Assembly (NCBI RefSeq): GCF_008329985.2
Contig: NZ_CP038437.2
Span: forward strand, 1,612,001-1,676,000
Reading direction: 5' to 3'
DNA: 64,000 bases
DNA from: Halomonas binhaiensis
GTDB lineage: Bacteria; Pseudomonadota; Gammaproteobacteria; Pseudomonadales; Halomonadaceae
Shown here piece after piece: positions 20,645 through 32,133 of the stretch. Numbering within the stretch: the first letter of the stretch is position 1; each line of letters starts with the position of its first letter. A model generated the notes under the pieces. It did no database searches and was not told where the DNA came from. It saw only the letters and a program-made list of their open reading frames with translations. The position numbers were made by a program, and so were the translations under genes.

Positions 20645-20677
20645 CAGGCCACACTCCGCGTCATGGAGTGTGGCCTG
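20645..20677. terminator. Bidirectional hairpin between the Nif3 gene and zapG
   Basis: A perfect 13-bp stem (CAGGCCACACTCC and its complement) has a 7-base loop. It lies between convergent gene ends without a marked T run on either side. Confidence 0.7.
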
Positions 20678-20730
20678 ATGTTGAGGAGGTGGCGATCGTC
20701 TATGCGGAAACGGGCTTGGTTGCGTACGGC

Positions 20731-21204
20731 TTAATAGCGCGGAGGGCGAGGGGCTGCTTCCTCATCGTCCTCATCCTCTTTACGCAGGCCGTAATTTTCG
20801 GAAAGTGTGCCGCTGTTGCCATCTGCATAATCGCGTGGAATCTTGAGATCTTCCTGCGCGGCGTCGTCCGATGGTGTCAAGCTGTTTATCTGCAGGTTGC
20901 CTGGGGGCGTCACCTTGTTGGGAGTGCCTTCGCGGCCCAGGCGCTTGGCTGATTCGTCCAGTTGCTGACGAAGATTCTGCCCGCCTTCCAGCAGGCGCTG
21001 GATCAGCGTGTCCATCTGGGTAAAGTGTTCGTCGACACCGTCTTTCCATTCGGCGATCTGGCGTTCACGTTCTGTGAGGCGCTGGCGTAGCTTCTGAGCA
21101 TTGCGAGCACCGCCATTGAGCAGATGATAGCCTAGGGCGCCGATGCCGATGCCGGCGATTAGGCAGGCTGCTGCCAGAATCACATTGATATTGCTTGCTT
21201 CCAC
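20731..21204 (-). CDS. zapG: Z-ring associated protein ZapG (YhcB, DUF1043)
   Basis: The 157-residue protein has one N-terminal membrane helix (about residues 7-29, glycine-rich), a predicted coiled coil (about 35-85, LRQRLTERERQIAEWKDGVDE) and an acidic, disordered tail. This matches YhcB/ZapG, a cytoplasmic-facing inner-membrane protein linked to division, cell shape and envelope synthesis in E. coli. It is divergent from zapE, as in E. coli, which supports the call. Confidence 0.88.
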   Translation of the reverse strand: MEASNINVILAAACLIAGIGIGALGYHLLNGGARNAQKLRQRLTERERQIAEWKDGVDEHFTQMDTLIQRLLEGGQNLRQQLDESAKRLGREGTPNKVTPPGNLQINSLTPSDDAAQEDLKIPRDYADGNSGTLSENYGLRKEDEDDEEAAPRPPRY

Positions 21205-21388
21205 TATTGTCTCCCTGAGTGCCAGTCGCTAGCCGCAGTGCCGGTCAAGCCGGGGCTCCATTATAGAGGGCGACGCCTACGGAGCGTCAAATGCCACGCT
21301 GTCTAATGTGTTTCATGCTGCGGCTGCGCATTTTGCTGCAGCTGCGTATAATGCGGCCTTCTTCATTCAGACTCAGCCAGGATGGTAC

Positions 21389-22561
21389 ATGACTGCCACC
21401 GCTACCACGCCGAGCACTAGTCGACCTCCGACCCCTATACAACGCTATCGCCGGGATCTGGAGCGCTCGGATTTCAATCATGATGCGGCTCAGGCCAATG
21501 CTGTCGAGCATCTGCAACGTCTGTATGACCAATTGGTTGCAGCTCCGGTGCGCAAGCCTGCAATAGCGAGCAGTCGCGGGTGGAAGTCCAAGGTGAAAGG
21601 TATCTTTGGGCGCCAGGAGGCCAATCAGGAGCCCAAGTTGCCGGATATTTCCGGGCTGTACTTCTGGGGCGGGGTTGGCCGCGGCAAGACGTATTTGGTG
21701 GATACCTTTTATGAAGCACTGCCGTTTCCCCAGAAGATGCGTACCCATTTCCACCGTTTCATGCAGCGCGTGCACAACGAGCTGACCCACTGTAAAGGGG
21801 AGAAGAACCCTTTGCAGCTCATTGCTGCCAAGTTTGCTCAAGAGACGCGGGTCATCTGCTTCGACGAGTTCTTCGTCAAGGACATCACTGATGCCATGAT
21901 CCTGGCTAATCTGCTCGAAGCACTGTTCGAGCGGGGCGTGGTGCTGGTGGCAACTTCCAACATTGTTCCTGATGACCTGTACAAGGATGGGCTGCAGCGA
22001 GCCAGGTTCCTGCCTGCCATCGACTTGCTGAAGCGCCATTGTGAGGTCGTTAATGTCGACTCGGGCGTGGACTATCGCCTGCGAGCTCTCGAACGTGCAC
22101 AGATCTACCACACGCCTCTGGATGATGCGGCGAACAGGGAGCTGGAGCGTAGCTTTAGGGAGATCGCTGGGCATCCGGGAGAGCAGGGAGTCGCTCTGGA
22201 GGTCAATCATCGCGTTCTGCACGCGGTGCGTCTTCACGAAAATGTGGTGTGGTTCGATTTCCTGGAGCTATGTGATGGTCCCAGGAGTCAGAATGACTAC
22301 ATTGAGCTGGCACGAGAATTCCATACAGTGGTGATGTCATCGGTGCTGCGCATGAGTGGTGCTGCTGATGATCGGGCTCGTCGTTTCATCAATCTGGTCG
22401 ATGAGTTCTATGATCGTGGGGTCAAGTTGTTGATGTCGGCCGAGGTGTCAGCGGATGCGCTTTATTCCGGAGGAACGCTGGAGTTTGAATTCCAGCGCAC
22501 TCTTTCGCGTCTGCAGGAAATGCAGTCAAGAGAATATCTGGCGTTACCACACAAGCCTTGA
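21389..22561 (+). CDS. zapE: Cell division ATPase ZapE (AFG1-like)
   Basis: ZapE is an AFG1/LACE1-type P-loop ATPase that acts on Z rings late in constriction. The 390-residue protein has Walker A GGVGRGKTYL, Walker B VICFDEFFVKD, sensor LVATSNIVPDDLYKDGLQRA and the C-terminal RFINLVDEFYDRGVKL. The ATG at 21389 was chosen for its CAGGA site and for its typical N-terminus TPIQRYRRDL. An upstream in-frame extension of 27 codons is Ala-rich and lacks similarity. Confidence 0.93.
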   Translation: MTATATTPSTSRPPTPIQRYRRDLERSDFNHDAAQANAVEHLQRLYDQLVAAPVRKPAIASSRGWKSKVKGIFGRQEANQEPKLPDISGLYFWGGVGRGKTYLVDTFYEALPFPQKMRTHFHRFMQRVHNELTHCKGEKNPLQLIAAKFAQETRVICFDEFFVKDITDAMILANLLEALFERGVVLVATSNIVPDDLYKDGLQRARFLPAIDLLKRHCEVVNVDSGVDYRLRALERAQIYHTPLDDAANRELERSFREIAGHPGEQGVALEVNHRVLHAVRLHENVVWFDFLELCDGPRSQNDYIELAREFHTVVMSSVLRMSGAADDRARRFINLVDEFYDRGVKLLMSAEVSADALYSGGTLEFEFQRTLSRLQEMQSREYLALPHKP

Positions 22562-22581
22562 GCATAAACCCCATGAAGGGG

Positions 22582-22611
22582 GTGACGTGGCGCTATCCTA
22601 TCGTGTAGAAT
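22582..22611 (+). promoter_or_regulatory. Probable sigma-70 promoter of rplM-rpsI
   Basis: GTGACG (-35, 22582-22587) and TAGAAT (-10, 22606-22611) are 18 bases apart and followed by a GC-rich discriminator (GCGCGCTCG), typical of ribosomal promoters under stringent control. It predicts a leader of about 140 bases before the usual rplM start. Confidence 0.6.
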
Positions 22612-22758
22612 GCGCGCTCGCTCGACCGTTGTGCCGCTGTGGTGGTTGTCGCCGCTGGTACAACCAAGAAAAATAGGGATGATCCAATGTCGACCTTCCT
22701 TCAGCATGCTGAAGCGGGCCGATGGCAGGATCCAACATATCTAATTGGTGATTCATCC

Positions 22759-23187
22759 ATGAAGACGTTCACTGCTAAGCCGCAGTCCGTCCAGCGCGAC
22801 TGGTATGTCGTCGATGCTGCGGACAAGACGCTCGGTCGTCTGGCCACTGAAATTGCTCGTCGCCTGCGCGGCAAGCACAAGCCTGAGTACACTCCTCATG
22901 TTGATACCGGCGATTACATCGTCGTGATCAACGCTGAGAAGGTGAAGGTGACTGGCAACAAGGCCAGTGACAAGATGTACCACCGTCATACCGGTTATCC
23001 GGGTGGCCTGCGTTCCATGAGCTTCGAACAGCTGATTGCTCACGCTCCTGAGCGTGTCATCGAAGGTGCTGTGAAAGGCATGCTGCCGAAGGGTCCGCTG
23101 GGTCGTGCCATGCACGCCAAGCTGAAGGTCTATGCCGGCACCGAGCACCCGCACGCTGCACAGCAGCCGCAAGAACTGAACATCTAA
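22759..23187 (+). CDS. rplM: 50S ribosomal protein L13
   Basis: The 142-residue protein begins [20 protein letters not shown] and ends [10 protein letters not shown], colinear with E. coli L13 over its full length. L13 is an early 50S assembly protein; in E. coli it represses its own operon. The start at 22759 matches all homologues but has a poor ribosome site. An in-frame ATG at 22687 has AGGGA 7 bases upstream and would add 24 residues. A 16-bp palindrome lies at 22699-22714. rpsI follows after 13 bases. Confidence 0.97.
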   Translation: MKTFTAKPQSVQRDWYVVDAADKTLGRLATEIARRLRGKHKPEYTPHVDTGDYIVVINAEKVKVTGNKASDKMYHRHTGYPGGLRSMSFEQLIAHAPERVIEGAVKGMLPKGPLGRAMHAKLKVYAGTEHPHAAQQPQELNI

Positions 23188-23200
23188 GGGGAATCAGGCC

Positions 23201-23590
23201 ATGTCACAGCAGTATTATGGTACCGGTCGCCGCAAGACCTCTACCGCTCGCGTTTTCCTGAAGCCGGGTTCCGGCAAGATCGTCGTCAACGGTCGTGAGC
23301 TGAACGAATACTTCGGTCGTGTAACCGGCCGTATGGTGGTTCGTCAGCCTCTCGAGCTGACTGAAACGCTTGAGCAGTTCGATGCCTATGTCACCGTCAA
23401 GGGCGGTGGTGGTAGCGCCCAGGCCGGTGCTATCCGTCACGGTATCACTCGTGCCCTGCTCGAATACAACGAAGACTTCCGCAAGCCGCTGCGTGATGCA
23501 GGCTACGTCACTCGTGACGCGCGTCAAGTCGAACGTAAGAAGGTCGGTCTGCGCAAGGCACGTCGTCGCCCGCAGTTCTCCAAGCGTTAA
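23201..23590 (+). CDS. rpsI: 30S ribosomal protein S9
   Basis: The 129-residue S9 starts [20 protein letters not shown] and ends with the basic tail RRRPQFSKR, whose last arginine contacts the P-site tRNA anticodon. It is co-transcribed with rplM in the conserved L13-S9 operon; a terminator follows 24 bases later. Confidence 0.98.
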   Translation: MSQQYYGTGRRKTSTARVFLKPGSGKIVVNGRELNEYFGRVTGRMVVRQPLELTETLEQFDAYVTVKGGGGSAQAGAIRHGITRALLEYNEDFRKPLRDAGYVTRDARQVERKKVGLRKARRRPQFSKR

Positions 23591-23614
23591 TCGTTCTTTA
23601 TCGCTTCGATCTCC

Positions 23615-23644
23615 AAAGCCCGGACCTAGGTCCGGGCTTTGTCG
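23615..23644 (+). terminator. Terminator of rplM-rpsI
   Basis: A perfect 11-bp stem (AAAGCCCGGAC with its complement) and loop CTAG end in CTTTGTCGTTT. It is a strong hairpin with a short, interrupted T stretch. Confidence 0.8.
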
Positions 23645-23730
23645 TTTAGTGCCATCCTTGTGTGTTCGTATGAGGCTTGCCTAAGATACAAGCACTTGGG
23701 TCTGTATGTCTGGGCTCACAAGAGCAGTCA

Positions 23731-23775
23731 GCAATAACAACAACTGGCAATAACGACAAACAGCAATAACGACAA
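23731..23775. repeat. Three 13-bp repeats with 16-bp period upstream of petA
   Basis: GCAATAACRACAA occurs at 23731, 23747 and 23763, exactly 16 bases apart; only one base differs between copies. It lies 65-110 bases before petA. Its role is unknown; a regulator site array or a slippage product are both possible. Confidence 0.75.
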
Positions 23776-23839
23776 GGACCAGTGGCCACGCTGCACAGCT
23801 GCGGTCCAGGAGGAGTGAGGCGATGGGAGGCACCAGGGC

Positions 23840-24451
23840 ATGGCTGAGCATGACGTGAACCAGGGAGTCAACAGGGCTCGACGTCGGTTCCTGGTAAGTG
23901 CGACGACGGTTGTCGGGGCCGTGGGTGCCGTTGGCGTAGCGGTACCTTTTCTGTCGTCCTGGCAGCCGAGTGCAAGGGCGCTTGCGGCGGGGGCGCCAGT
24001 CAGGGCGGACATTTCCAAACTCGAACCCGGGCAGCGCATCGTGGTGGAGTGGCGCGGGAAGCCGGTATGGGTACTGAGTCGTACTGCGGAGATGATTGAG
24101 CGCACCGAGGATCTGGGTGGAGATATTCTTGCAGACCCCGAGTCTGTTGAGCCACAGCAGCCTGATTATGCCTCTGGGCCGATGCGCGCCATTCGCCCCG
24201 AGATAGGAGTGCTTGTTGGCCTATGTACTCACCTGGGATGTTCGCCGCTATTCAAGCCTGAACCCAATGCCAGCGATGTCGGGGTCAGCAACTGGCCTGG
24301 AGGGTTCTTCTGTCCTTGTCATGGATCGCGCTTCGACCTGGCTGGCCGGGTGTACCGTAATGTGCCGGCGCCAATCAATCTCGAAGTGCCACCATATCAC
24401 TTCGAAGGTGACTCGGTGATTGTGATCGGTGAAGACGGGGAGGGAGCCTGA
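23840..24451 (+). CDS. petA: Ubiquinol-cytochrome c reductase iron-sulphur subunit (Rieske)
   Basis: The 203-residue Rieske protein carries a 2Fe-2S cluster on C129/H131 (CTHLGC) and C158/H161 (CPCHGS). The N-terminus RARRRFLVS with a following hydrophobic segment is a Tat signal-anchor, as expected for a protein exported folded. It takes electrons from ubiquinol at the Qo site and passes them to cytochrome c1. It overlaps petB by one base (TGATG). Confidence 0.97.
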   Translation: MAEHDVNQGVNRARRRFLVSATTVVGAVGAVGVAVPFLSSWQPSARALAAGAPVRADISKLEPGQRIVVEWRGKPVWVLSRTAEMIERTEDLGGDILADPESVEPQQPDYASGPMRAIRPEIGVLVGLCTHLGCSPLFKPEPNASDVGVSNWPGGFFCPCHGSRFDLAGRVYRNVPAPINLEVPPYHFEGDSVIVIGEDGEGA

Positions 24452-25710
24452 TGGCTAATCAGCGTAGAGCGAAAGCTGAGCGCGGTATGATGCGCTGGAT
24501 AGACGACCGATTCCCGGCAACCCAAATGCTGCGCGACCACCTGACGGAATACTACGCGCCGAAAAATTTCAACTTCTGGTATTTCTTTGGTTCTCTAGCG
24601 TTACTGGTGCTGGTCAATCAGATCATTACCGGTATCTGGCTGACCATGAGCTTCAACCCCAGTGCCGAAGGGGCCTTCGACTCTGTCGAATACATCATGC
24701 GCGATGTGGAATGGGGATGGTTGATCCGCTATATGCATTCCACGGGCGCTTCGGCTTTCTTCATCGTGGTCTATCTGCACATGTTTCGTGGGCTGCTCTA
24801 TGGGTCGTACAGGGCCCCGCGAGAGTTGGTGTGGATCTTTGGCATGGCCATCTATCTAGCCCTGATGGCAGAGGCTTTTATGGGGTATCTGTTGCCTTGG
24901 GGGCAGATGTCCTATTGGGGGGCTCAGGTCATCATTTCGCTGTTTTCAGCGATTCCAGGGATTGGTCCGGATCTGTCTCAGTGGATTCGGGGGGATTACC
25001 TGATCTCCGGGATTACCCTGAACCGCTTTTTTGCCTTGCATGTTGTCGCGTTGCCTATCGTGATTCTGGCACTGGTCGTGCTGCATATCATTGCCTTGCA
25101 CGAAGTTGGCTCCAACAACCCGGATGGCATTGATATCAAGAAAAAGCGTGATGAAGCGGGCAATCCACTGGACGGGATTCCCTTTCATCCCTATTACACG
25201 GTCAAGGACCTGTTTGGGGTGGCGGTTTTTCTCTTTGTGTTCTGTGTGGTGATCTTCTATTTCCCTGAGGGTGGCGGCTATTTCCTGGAAACGCCCAACT
25301 TCGAGCCGGCCAACCAGTTGAAGACGCCGGATCATATTGCTCCTGTTTGGTATTTCACGCCTTTCTACGCCATCTTGCGTGGTGTCACTTTTAGCATCTT
25401 TGGTCTCGATGCCAAGTTCCTCGGCGTGTTGGCAATGGGGGCTGCCATTGCTGTGTTGTTTGTGCTTCCTTGGCTTGATCGGTCGCCTGTGCGTTCGATG
25501 CGCTACAAGGGCTGGTTCTCTCGAGTCATGTTGGCGCTGTTTGTCATCAGTTTCATCACGCTTGGGGTGCTTGGTGTTTTGCCGCCAACGGCAATGCGCA
25601 CAGTGATTTCCCAGGTGTGTACCTTGGTTTATTTCGCCTTCTTCATTCTGATGCCGTTCTACACCAGGTTGGAGAAGACCAAGCCTGTTCCGGAAAGGGT
25701 GGCTGGCTGA
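24451..25710 (+). CDS. petB: Cytochrome b subunit of the bc1 complex
   Basis: The 419-residue membrane protein has about eight helices. Heme ligands are in RYMHSTGASAFFIVVYLHMF and RFFALHVVALP with VVLHIIALHE. The Qo-site motif appears as PVWYFTPFYAILR; PVWY in place of PEWY is the usual form in beta- and gammaproteobacteria. It oxidises ubiquinol and drives the Q cycle. It overlaps petA and petC by single bases, so the three subunits are translated in step. Confidence 0.97.
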   Translation: MANQRRAKAERGMMRWIDDRFPATQMLRDHLTEYYAPKNFNFWYFFGSLALLVLVNQIITGIWLTMSFNPSAEGAFDSVEYIMRDVEWGWLIRYMHSTGASAFFIVVYLHMFRGLLYGSYRAPRELVWIFGMAIYLALMAEAFMGYLLPWGQMSYWGAQVIISLFSAIPGIGPDLSQWIRGDYLISGITLNRFFALHVVALPIVILALVVLHIIALHEVGSNNPDGIDIKKKRDEAGNPLDGIPFHPYYTVKDLFGVAVFLFVFCVVIFYFPEGGGYFLETPNFEPANQLKTPDHIAPVWYFTPFYAILRGVTFSIFGLDAKFLGVLAMGAAIAVLFVLPWLDRSPVRSMRYKGWFSRVMLALFVISFITLGVLGVLPPTAMRTVISQVCTLVYFAFFILMPFYTRLEKTKPVPERVAG

Positions 25711-26477
25711 TGAATACACAACGACTCATTCTGACCATCGCCCTGTCCCTTGCGTGTTCTCTCATGTCATTCGCCATGGTGCCATCTGCCATCGCCGCAG
25801 GTGGAGGCGCTACCCATAGTATGGCGCCGGACCTGGGTGATGAGGCATCGTTGCAGCGAGGCATGAAGTTGTTCGTCAATTACTGCATGGGTTGTCATTC
25901 CCTTGAGTATCAGAGGTTTTCCCGAGCCTCCGAGGATCTGGGTATTCCTGAGGGCATGATGGTGGATAACCTGATGTTCTCGTCTCAATTGAGATTCAAT
26001 GACCAGATGCACCGAGCGATGCGGGAAGAGGACGCGGAGGTCTGGTTCGGTGTTGCACCTCCTGACCTGACGCTGGAGGCTCGTTTGCGAGGAGCCGACT
26101 GGATCTATTCTTATTTGCTGGGTTTCTATCGTGATCCCGAGCGTCCCTTTGGCGTCAATAACGTGGTCTTCCCGGCAGTAGGCATGCCCAATGTGCTGGA
26201 GGAGTTGCAAGGAGTTCAGGAGCTGACTTGTCCCGAAGAGGAAAGGGAGCATGCGCAAGGTAGGGAGTGCAGTACCTTGAGCGTGGTTTCGCCCGGTAGC
26301 ATGTCCACGCAGGACTTCGAGGCTGCGATGTTCGATCTCACCAACTTCCTGGTTTATGTGGGTGAGCCGTCACGCTTGCAGGCCCGTTCGCTAGGGCCAA
26401 AGGTGCTGATCTTCCTGTTGGTGTTCATTGTGATCACCTGGCTGCTCAAGCGTGAATATTGGCGTGATGTGCATTAG
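25710..26477 (+). CDS. petC: Cytochrome c1 subunit of the bc1 complex
   Basis: The 255-residue protein has a Sec signal peptide (about 1-30), one heme c site CMGCH (C59, C62, H63), a Met-ligand region near VVFPAVGMPNVL, and one C-terminal membrane anchor (about 228-247) followed by KREYWRDVH. It receives electrons from the Rieske centre. The start overlaps the petB stop (TGATG). A terminator follows directly. Confidence 0.96.
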   Translation: MNTQRLILTIALSLACSLMSFAMVPSAIAAGGGATHSMAPDLGDEASLQRGMKLFVNYCMGCHSLEYQRFSRASEDLGIPEGMMVDNLMFSSQLRFNDQMHRAMREEDAEVWFGVAPPDLTLEARLRGADWIYSYLLGFYRDPERPFGVNNVVFPAVGMPNVLEELQGVQELTCPEEEREHAQGRECSTLSVVSPGSMSTQDFEAAMFDLTNFLVYVGEPSRLQARSLGPKVLIFLLVFIVITWLLKREYWRDVH

Positions 26478-26495
26478 GATGCAGCTTTTTTGATC

Positions 26496-26525
26496 AAGGT
26501 GCATGGCCTTGGCCATGCACCTTTT
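26496..26525 (+). terminator. Terminator of petABC
   Basis: A 13-bp stem (AAGGTGCATGGCC and its complement), tight loop, followed by TTTTGCG. Confidence 0.8.
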
Positions 26526-26637
26526 GCGTTATCTGGGTATCATATTTTTCCGATTTGTCGCTCTCGAAGGAGTCGTGAGCCCCAAGTCGGTGCTGTCGTG
26601 TTATTATCCCGGCTTGAACTGATGCGAGGATTGTTTC

Positions 26638-27264
26638 ATGGGTGTAGTGGCCAAGCGGTCGTCGATGATCTTCTATTCCGGCGGTGACGATCATTACAGT
26701 CATCGTGTGCGGATTGTGCTGGCCGAGAAGGGGGTCGCGGTTGATATCGTCGAAGTGACGGAAGAGAAGCATCCCGAGGAGTTGGCTGATCTGAACCCCT
26801 ACAACAGTGTGCCTACGCTGCTCGATCGTGAGTTGGTGCTGTATGAGTCCAAGGTGATGATGGAGTACCTGGACGAGCGTTTCCCGCACCCGCCGCTGCT
26901 GCCTGTTTATCCGGTTGCCCGTGCCCAGAGTCGTCTGTGGATGCACCGCATCGAGCGTGAATGGTGCCCGATGGTGGAGCGCATCCTTTCTGGCAGCAAG
27001 AAGGAAGCTGACAAGGCACGCAAGGAGCTGCGCGAGAGTCTGATTGGCATTTCGCCGATCTTCGAGGACATGCCATTCTTCATGAGTGAAGAGTTCACTC
27101 TGGTCGATTGCTGCCTGGCTCCGGTGCTCTGGCGTTTGCCGGCTCTTGGCATTGAGCTGCCGGAAAAACAGGTGCGTCCGTTGCTGGATTACATGGAGCG
27201 CCTGTTCGATCGTGAAGGCTTCAAGGCATCCTTGTCGGAGAACGAGCGCGAGATGCGTGCTTGA
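26638..27264 (+). CDS. sspA: Stringent starvation protein A
   Basis: The 208-residue protein has a glutathione-transferase fold (N-terminal thioredoxin-like part [29 protein letters not shown], then an all-helical part) but acts as an RNA-polymerase-associated regulator in stress and virulence. [12 protein letters not shown] is the proline-rich surface loop conserved in SspA. GAGGA lies 7 bases before the ATG. It precedes sspB by 199 bases, wider than the usual tight pair. Confidence 0.95.
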   Translation: MGVVAKRSSMIFYSGGDDHYSHRVRIVLAEKGVAVDIVEVTEEKHPEELADLNPYNSVPTLLDRELVLYESKVMMEYLDERFPHPPLLPVYPVARAQSRLWMHRIEREWCPMVERILSGSKKEADKARKELRESLIGISPIFEDMPFFMSEEFTLVDCCLAPVLWRLPALGIELPEKQVRPLLDYMERLFDREGFKASLSENEREMRA

Positions 27265-27370
27265 CCGACCTTCTGTGACCGACCTTCGGTGAGGTCGGTC
27301 CAGCTGAGGTTGTATCGCCTGTCATGAGAGCAAAGGCTTATTCTGAAGGCAGCCTTGGCGTGTCCATGAA

Positions 27371-27439
27371 GAAAGCCGTTAGCGTGATGTGCAGAAAACC
27401 GTTAGCGTGTTGCAAGGAAAGCCATCAGCCCGTTTTGAA
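27371..27439. repeat. Three imperfect 23-bp repeats between sspA and sspB
   Basis: GAAAGCCGTTAGCGTG at 27371, GAAAACCGTTAGCGTG at 27394 and GAAAGCCATCAGCCCG at 27417 stand exactly 23 bases apart. A second small repeat (GACCGACCTTC at 27263 and 27277) with an inverted copy follows the sspA stop. The sspB ribosome site lies just past the third copy. Confidence 0.6.
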
Positions 27440-27463
27440 AGAGCCATCCAAGAGGGCCAATTC

Positions 27464-27952
27464 ATGAAATCAAGTCGTCCCTATCTGGCCAGGGCGCTCT
27501 ATGAGTGGCTGCTGGATAACGATCTGACCCCGTATATCGTTGTTGATGCTACTCAGTCTGGCGTCGAGGTGCCGCGCCAGTTTGTGCAGAATGATCAGAT
27601 TGTGCTCAACCTTGGGCCAAGTGCTGTGCGTGACTTGCATATGGATAATGAGTGGATTCGTTTTTCCGCTCGTTTCAATGGCAAGTCCGAGCAACTGTTC
27701 GTACCTGTGCCTGCCTTGATCGCGCTGTATGCACGAGAAAATGGTGTAGGCATGGTTTTCGGCCATGAGCCGGTATTGCCTGAAGAGGCGGAAGAAGATC
27801 AGGCGCCAGCACTGGAGAGTGTTGATAGTGCTGATGCTGCTGCGGAGTCTCAAGGGCAGGAAGAGCGTGCCGAAGCGCGCAGTGATGATGATACCGGTCA
27901 GCAAACGAAGCCGCCGCGTAAAGGGCGCCCATCTCTGCGTGTCATCAAGTGA
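27464..27952 (+). CDS. sspB: ClpXP protease specificity-enhancing factor SspB
   Basis: SspB binds SsrA-tagged proteins and hands them to ClpXP. The 162-residue protein has the folded tag-binding domain (about 1-110, starting SSRPYLARALYEWLLDNDLT), a long acidic Ala/Glu linker, and the ClpX-binding tail RKGRPSLRVIK. The ATG at 27464 has AGAGGG 7 bases upstream; the frame extends upstream through the repeats without similarity. Confidence 0.95.
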   Translation: MKSSRPYLARALYEWLLDNDLTPYIVVDATQSGVEVPRQFVQNDQIVLNLGPSAVRDLHMDNEWIRFSARFNGKSEQLFVPVPALIALYARENGVGMVFGHEPVLPEEAEEDQAPALESVDSADAAAESQGQEERAEARSDDDTGQQTKPPRKGRPSLRVIK

Positions 27953-27988
27953 TGGTGTGATTGCTGATTTGCGTGATCGTTGGACAAT

Positions 27989-28023
27989 GCAAAAACGGCA
28001 GGCCTCAGGCCTGCCGTTTTTGC
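27989..28023. terminator. Bidirectional terminator between sspB and dolP
   Basis: A 17-bp stem (27989-28005 with 28007-28023) has AAAAA on one side and TTTTT on the other, so it works in both directions. Confidence 0.88.
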
Positions 28024-28042
28024 ATGACTGGAATGGAAAAGG

Positions 28043-28612
28043 CTAGTCGAGGTAATCGAATACCTTGACGATGCGTTCCATGCCACCAGCACTGGCTGCT
28101 GTATTGACCACTTGGTCGGCTTGGGCATGGGTGACCAGGCCCATCAGATAGACAGTGGCATTTTCAGTGACAACCTTGATGTCCTTGGCGGAGGTGCCGC
28201 TGGTCGCCAGGGTGGTGCGAACCTTGGTATCGATCCAGGAATCACTGAGACGCTGGCTGGTGGGCAGGTTGGCTGCCACGCTCAGCTCGTTGTGTATCCG
28301 GCGGACGTTGCGGATCTGGGAAACGATCTGCTCCGCACTCTGCTTGAGTTCTTCGCTAGGCACTTGGCCGGTCAGCAGAACAACGCCATTGTAGGAGTCC
28401 ACGTTGACACGGGCATCTCCGAAGCGGGCGTCGGTTGCTTTCAGGTTGTGTTCTGCCTTGGTTTCGATGCTTTCATCATCGACCTGGGCACCCCAGGTGC
28501 GCTCGCCATAGTTGTCCTCGATCGGGCCGGGGTTGGTCACTGAAGTGATGGTGGAGCAGCCGGTCAGCATGAGGGCCAGGGTTAGGGAGACGATAAGAGA
28601 GCGTTGGGTCAT
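28043..28612 (-). CDS. dolP: Outer-membrane lipoprotein DolP (YraP), two BON domains
   Basis: The 189-residue lipoprotein has a signal peptide ending in the lipobox LTGC (C19) and two BON domains (about 45-112 and 120-188). DolP binds anionic phospholipids at the outer membrane and supports BAM function. ATG at 28612 was chosen; a start 7 codons upstream would overlap diaA. It follows diaA by 4 bases in the conserved lpoA-yraN-diaA-dolP order. Confidence 0.92.
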   Translation of the reverse strand: MTQRSLIVSLTLALMLTGCSTITSVTNPGPIEDNYGERTWGAQVDDESIETKAEHNLKATDARFGDARVNVDSYNGVVLLTGQVPSEELKQSAEQIVSQIRNVRRIHNELSVAANLPTSQRLSDSWIDTKVRTTLATSGTSAKDIKVVTENATVYLMGLVTHAQADQVVNTAASAGGMERIVKVFDYLD

Positions 28613-28616
28613 GGGG

Positions 28617-31170
<2,554 letters not shown>

Positions 31171-31217
31171 GAATCCTTCCTTGTCCTCGATGCGGAATTC
31201 ACCCCAGGGAGCCCGAG

Positions 31218-32084
31218 ATGTCAGACGCTTTAGCCGGTTCATTGTACGTGGTCGCCACACCGATTGGGAACTTGGATGACCTAAGTCCCAGGGCGGCGGC
31301 AGTGCTGGGACGTGTGGCCATGGTGGCTGCAGAGGATACTCGGCATAGTGCTCGCTTGATGCGTCACCTGGGAATATCACCCAAAATGGTGTCGCTACAC
31401 GACCATAATGAGGGGGGGAGAGTCTCTCAGCTCAAGGATGTGTTGGCCGGTGGTGCCGATGTGGCCTTGATCAGTGATGCAGGAACGCCGCTGATCAGTG
31501 ATCCGGGATATGTCCTGGTCAGAGAGTTGCGTGCTGCAGGTTTTCGCATCGTGCCGGTGCCGGGGCCCTGTGCATTGGTCACTGCCTTGAGTGCAGCGGG
31601 CTTGCCGACGGATCACTTTTCGTTTCATGGGTTCCTTCCTGCCAAGGGGAGCGCTCGTCGTGTGCGTCTGGAGGCATTGGTAAAGGCTACCGAGACGCTG
31701 GTGTTTTATGAGTCACCGCACCGTATTCGTGATGTACTCGGTGATATTGCTGTGCTACTGGGTGGGCGTCGAATTGTGCTTGGTCGTGAGCTGACCAAGA
31801 CGTTTGAAACCTTTCTCGATGGCGATGCCAGGACATTGTTGCAGTTGATGGAAGACGACCCGGACCAGGCTCGCGGTGAGTTTGTTGTCATGGTCGCAGG
31901 TGCACCAAAGCCGGAGCATGGTGCAGCAGCAGAGGGTGGTGATGTCGATGCCGAGACTTTGCTCAAGGCACTGCTTGCAGAGGGAGTGGGAGTGAAGCAG
32001 ACAGCAGCGGTGGCCACTCGAGTGCTTGGTGGGACGAAAAAGTCTTGGTATGCCAGGGCCCAGAGTCTGAAAGATGGGACCTGA
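31218..32084 (+). CDS. rsmI: 16S rRNA 2'-O-ribose C1402 methyltransferase RsmI
   Basis: RsmI methylates the 2'-OH of C1402 in the P-site decoding region of 16S rRNA, with RsmH acting on the base of the same nucleotide. The 288-residue tetrapyrrole-methylase-fold protein shows VVATPIGNLDDLSPRA, AAEDTRHSARL, and SDAGTPLISDPG. GGGAG lies 7 bases before the ATG. rnpB and rsmH follow on the same strand. Confidence 0.96.
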   Translation: MSDALAGSLYVVATPIGNLDDLSPRAAAVLGRVAMVAAEDTRHSARLMRHLGISPKMVSLHDHNEGGRVSQLKDVLAGGADVALISDAGTPLISDPGYVLVRELRAAGFRIVPVPGPCALVTALSAAGLPTDHFSFHGFLPAKGSARRVRLEALVKATETLVFYESPHRIRDVLGDIAVLLGGRRIVLGRELTKTFETFLDGDARTLLQLMEDDPDQARGEFVVMVAGAPKPEHGAAAEGGDVDAETLLKALLAEGVGVKQTAAVATRVLGGTKKSWYARAQSLKDGT

Positions 32085-32133
32085 ATATAGGATAAGGTAA
32101 CTGAAAATAAGCCTCGTTCTCGGTGGACGGGGA

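Noticed and set aside
25340-25385. Cytochrome b Qo motif reads PVWY, not PEWY
   Set aside because: PVWY is a known variant in beta- and gammaproteobacteria and not a defect.
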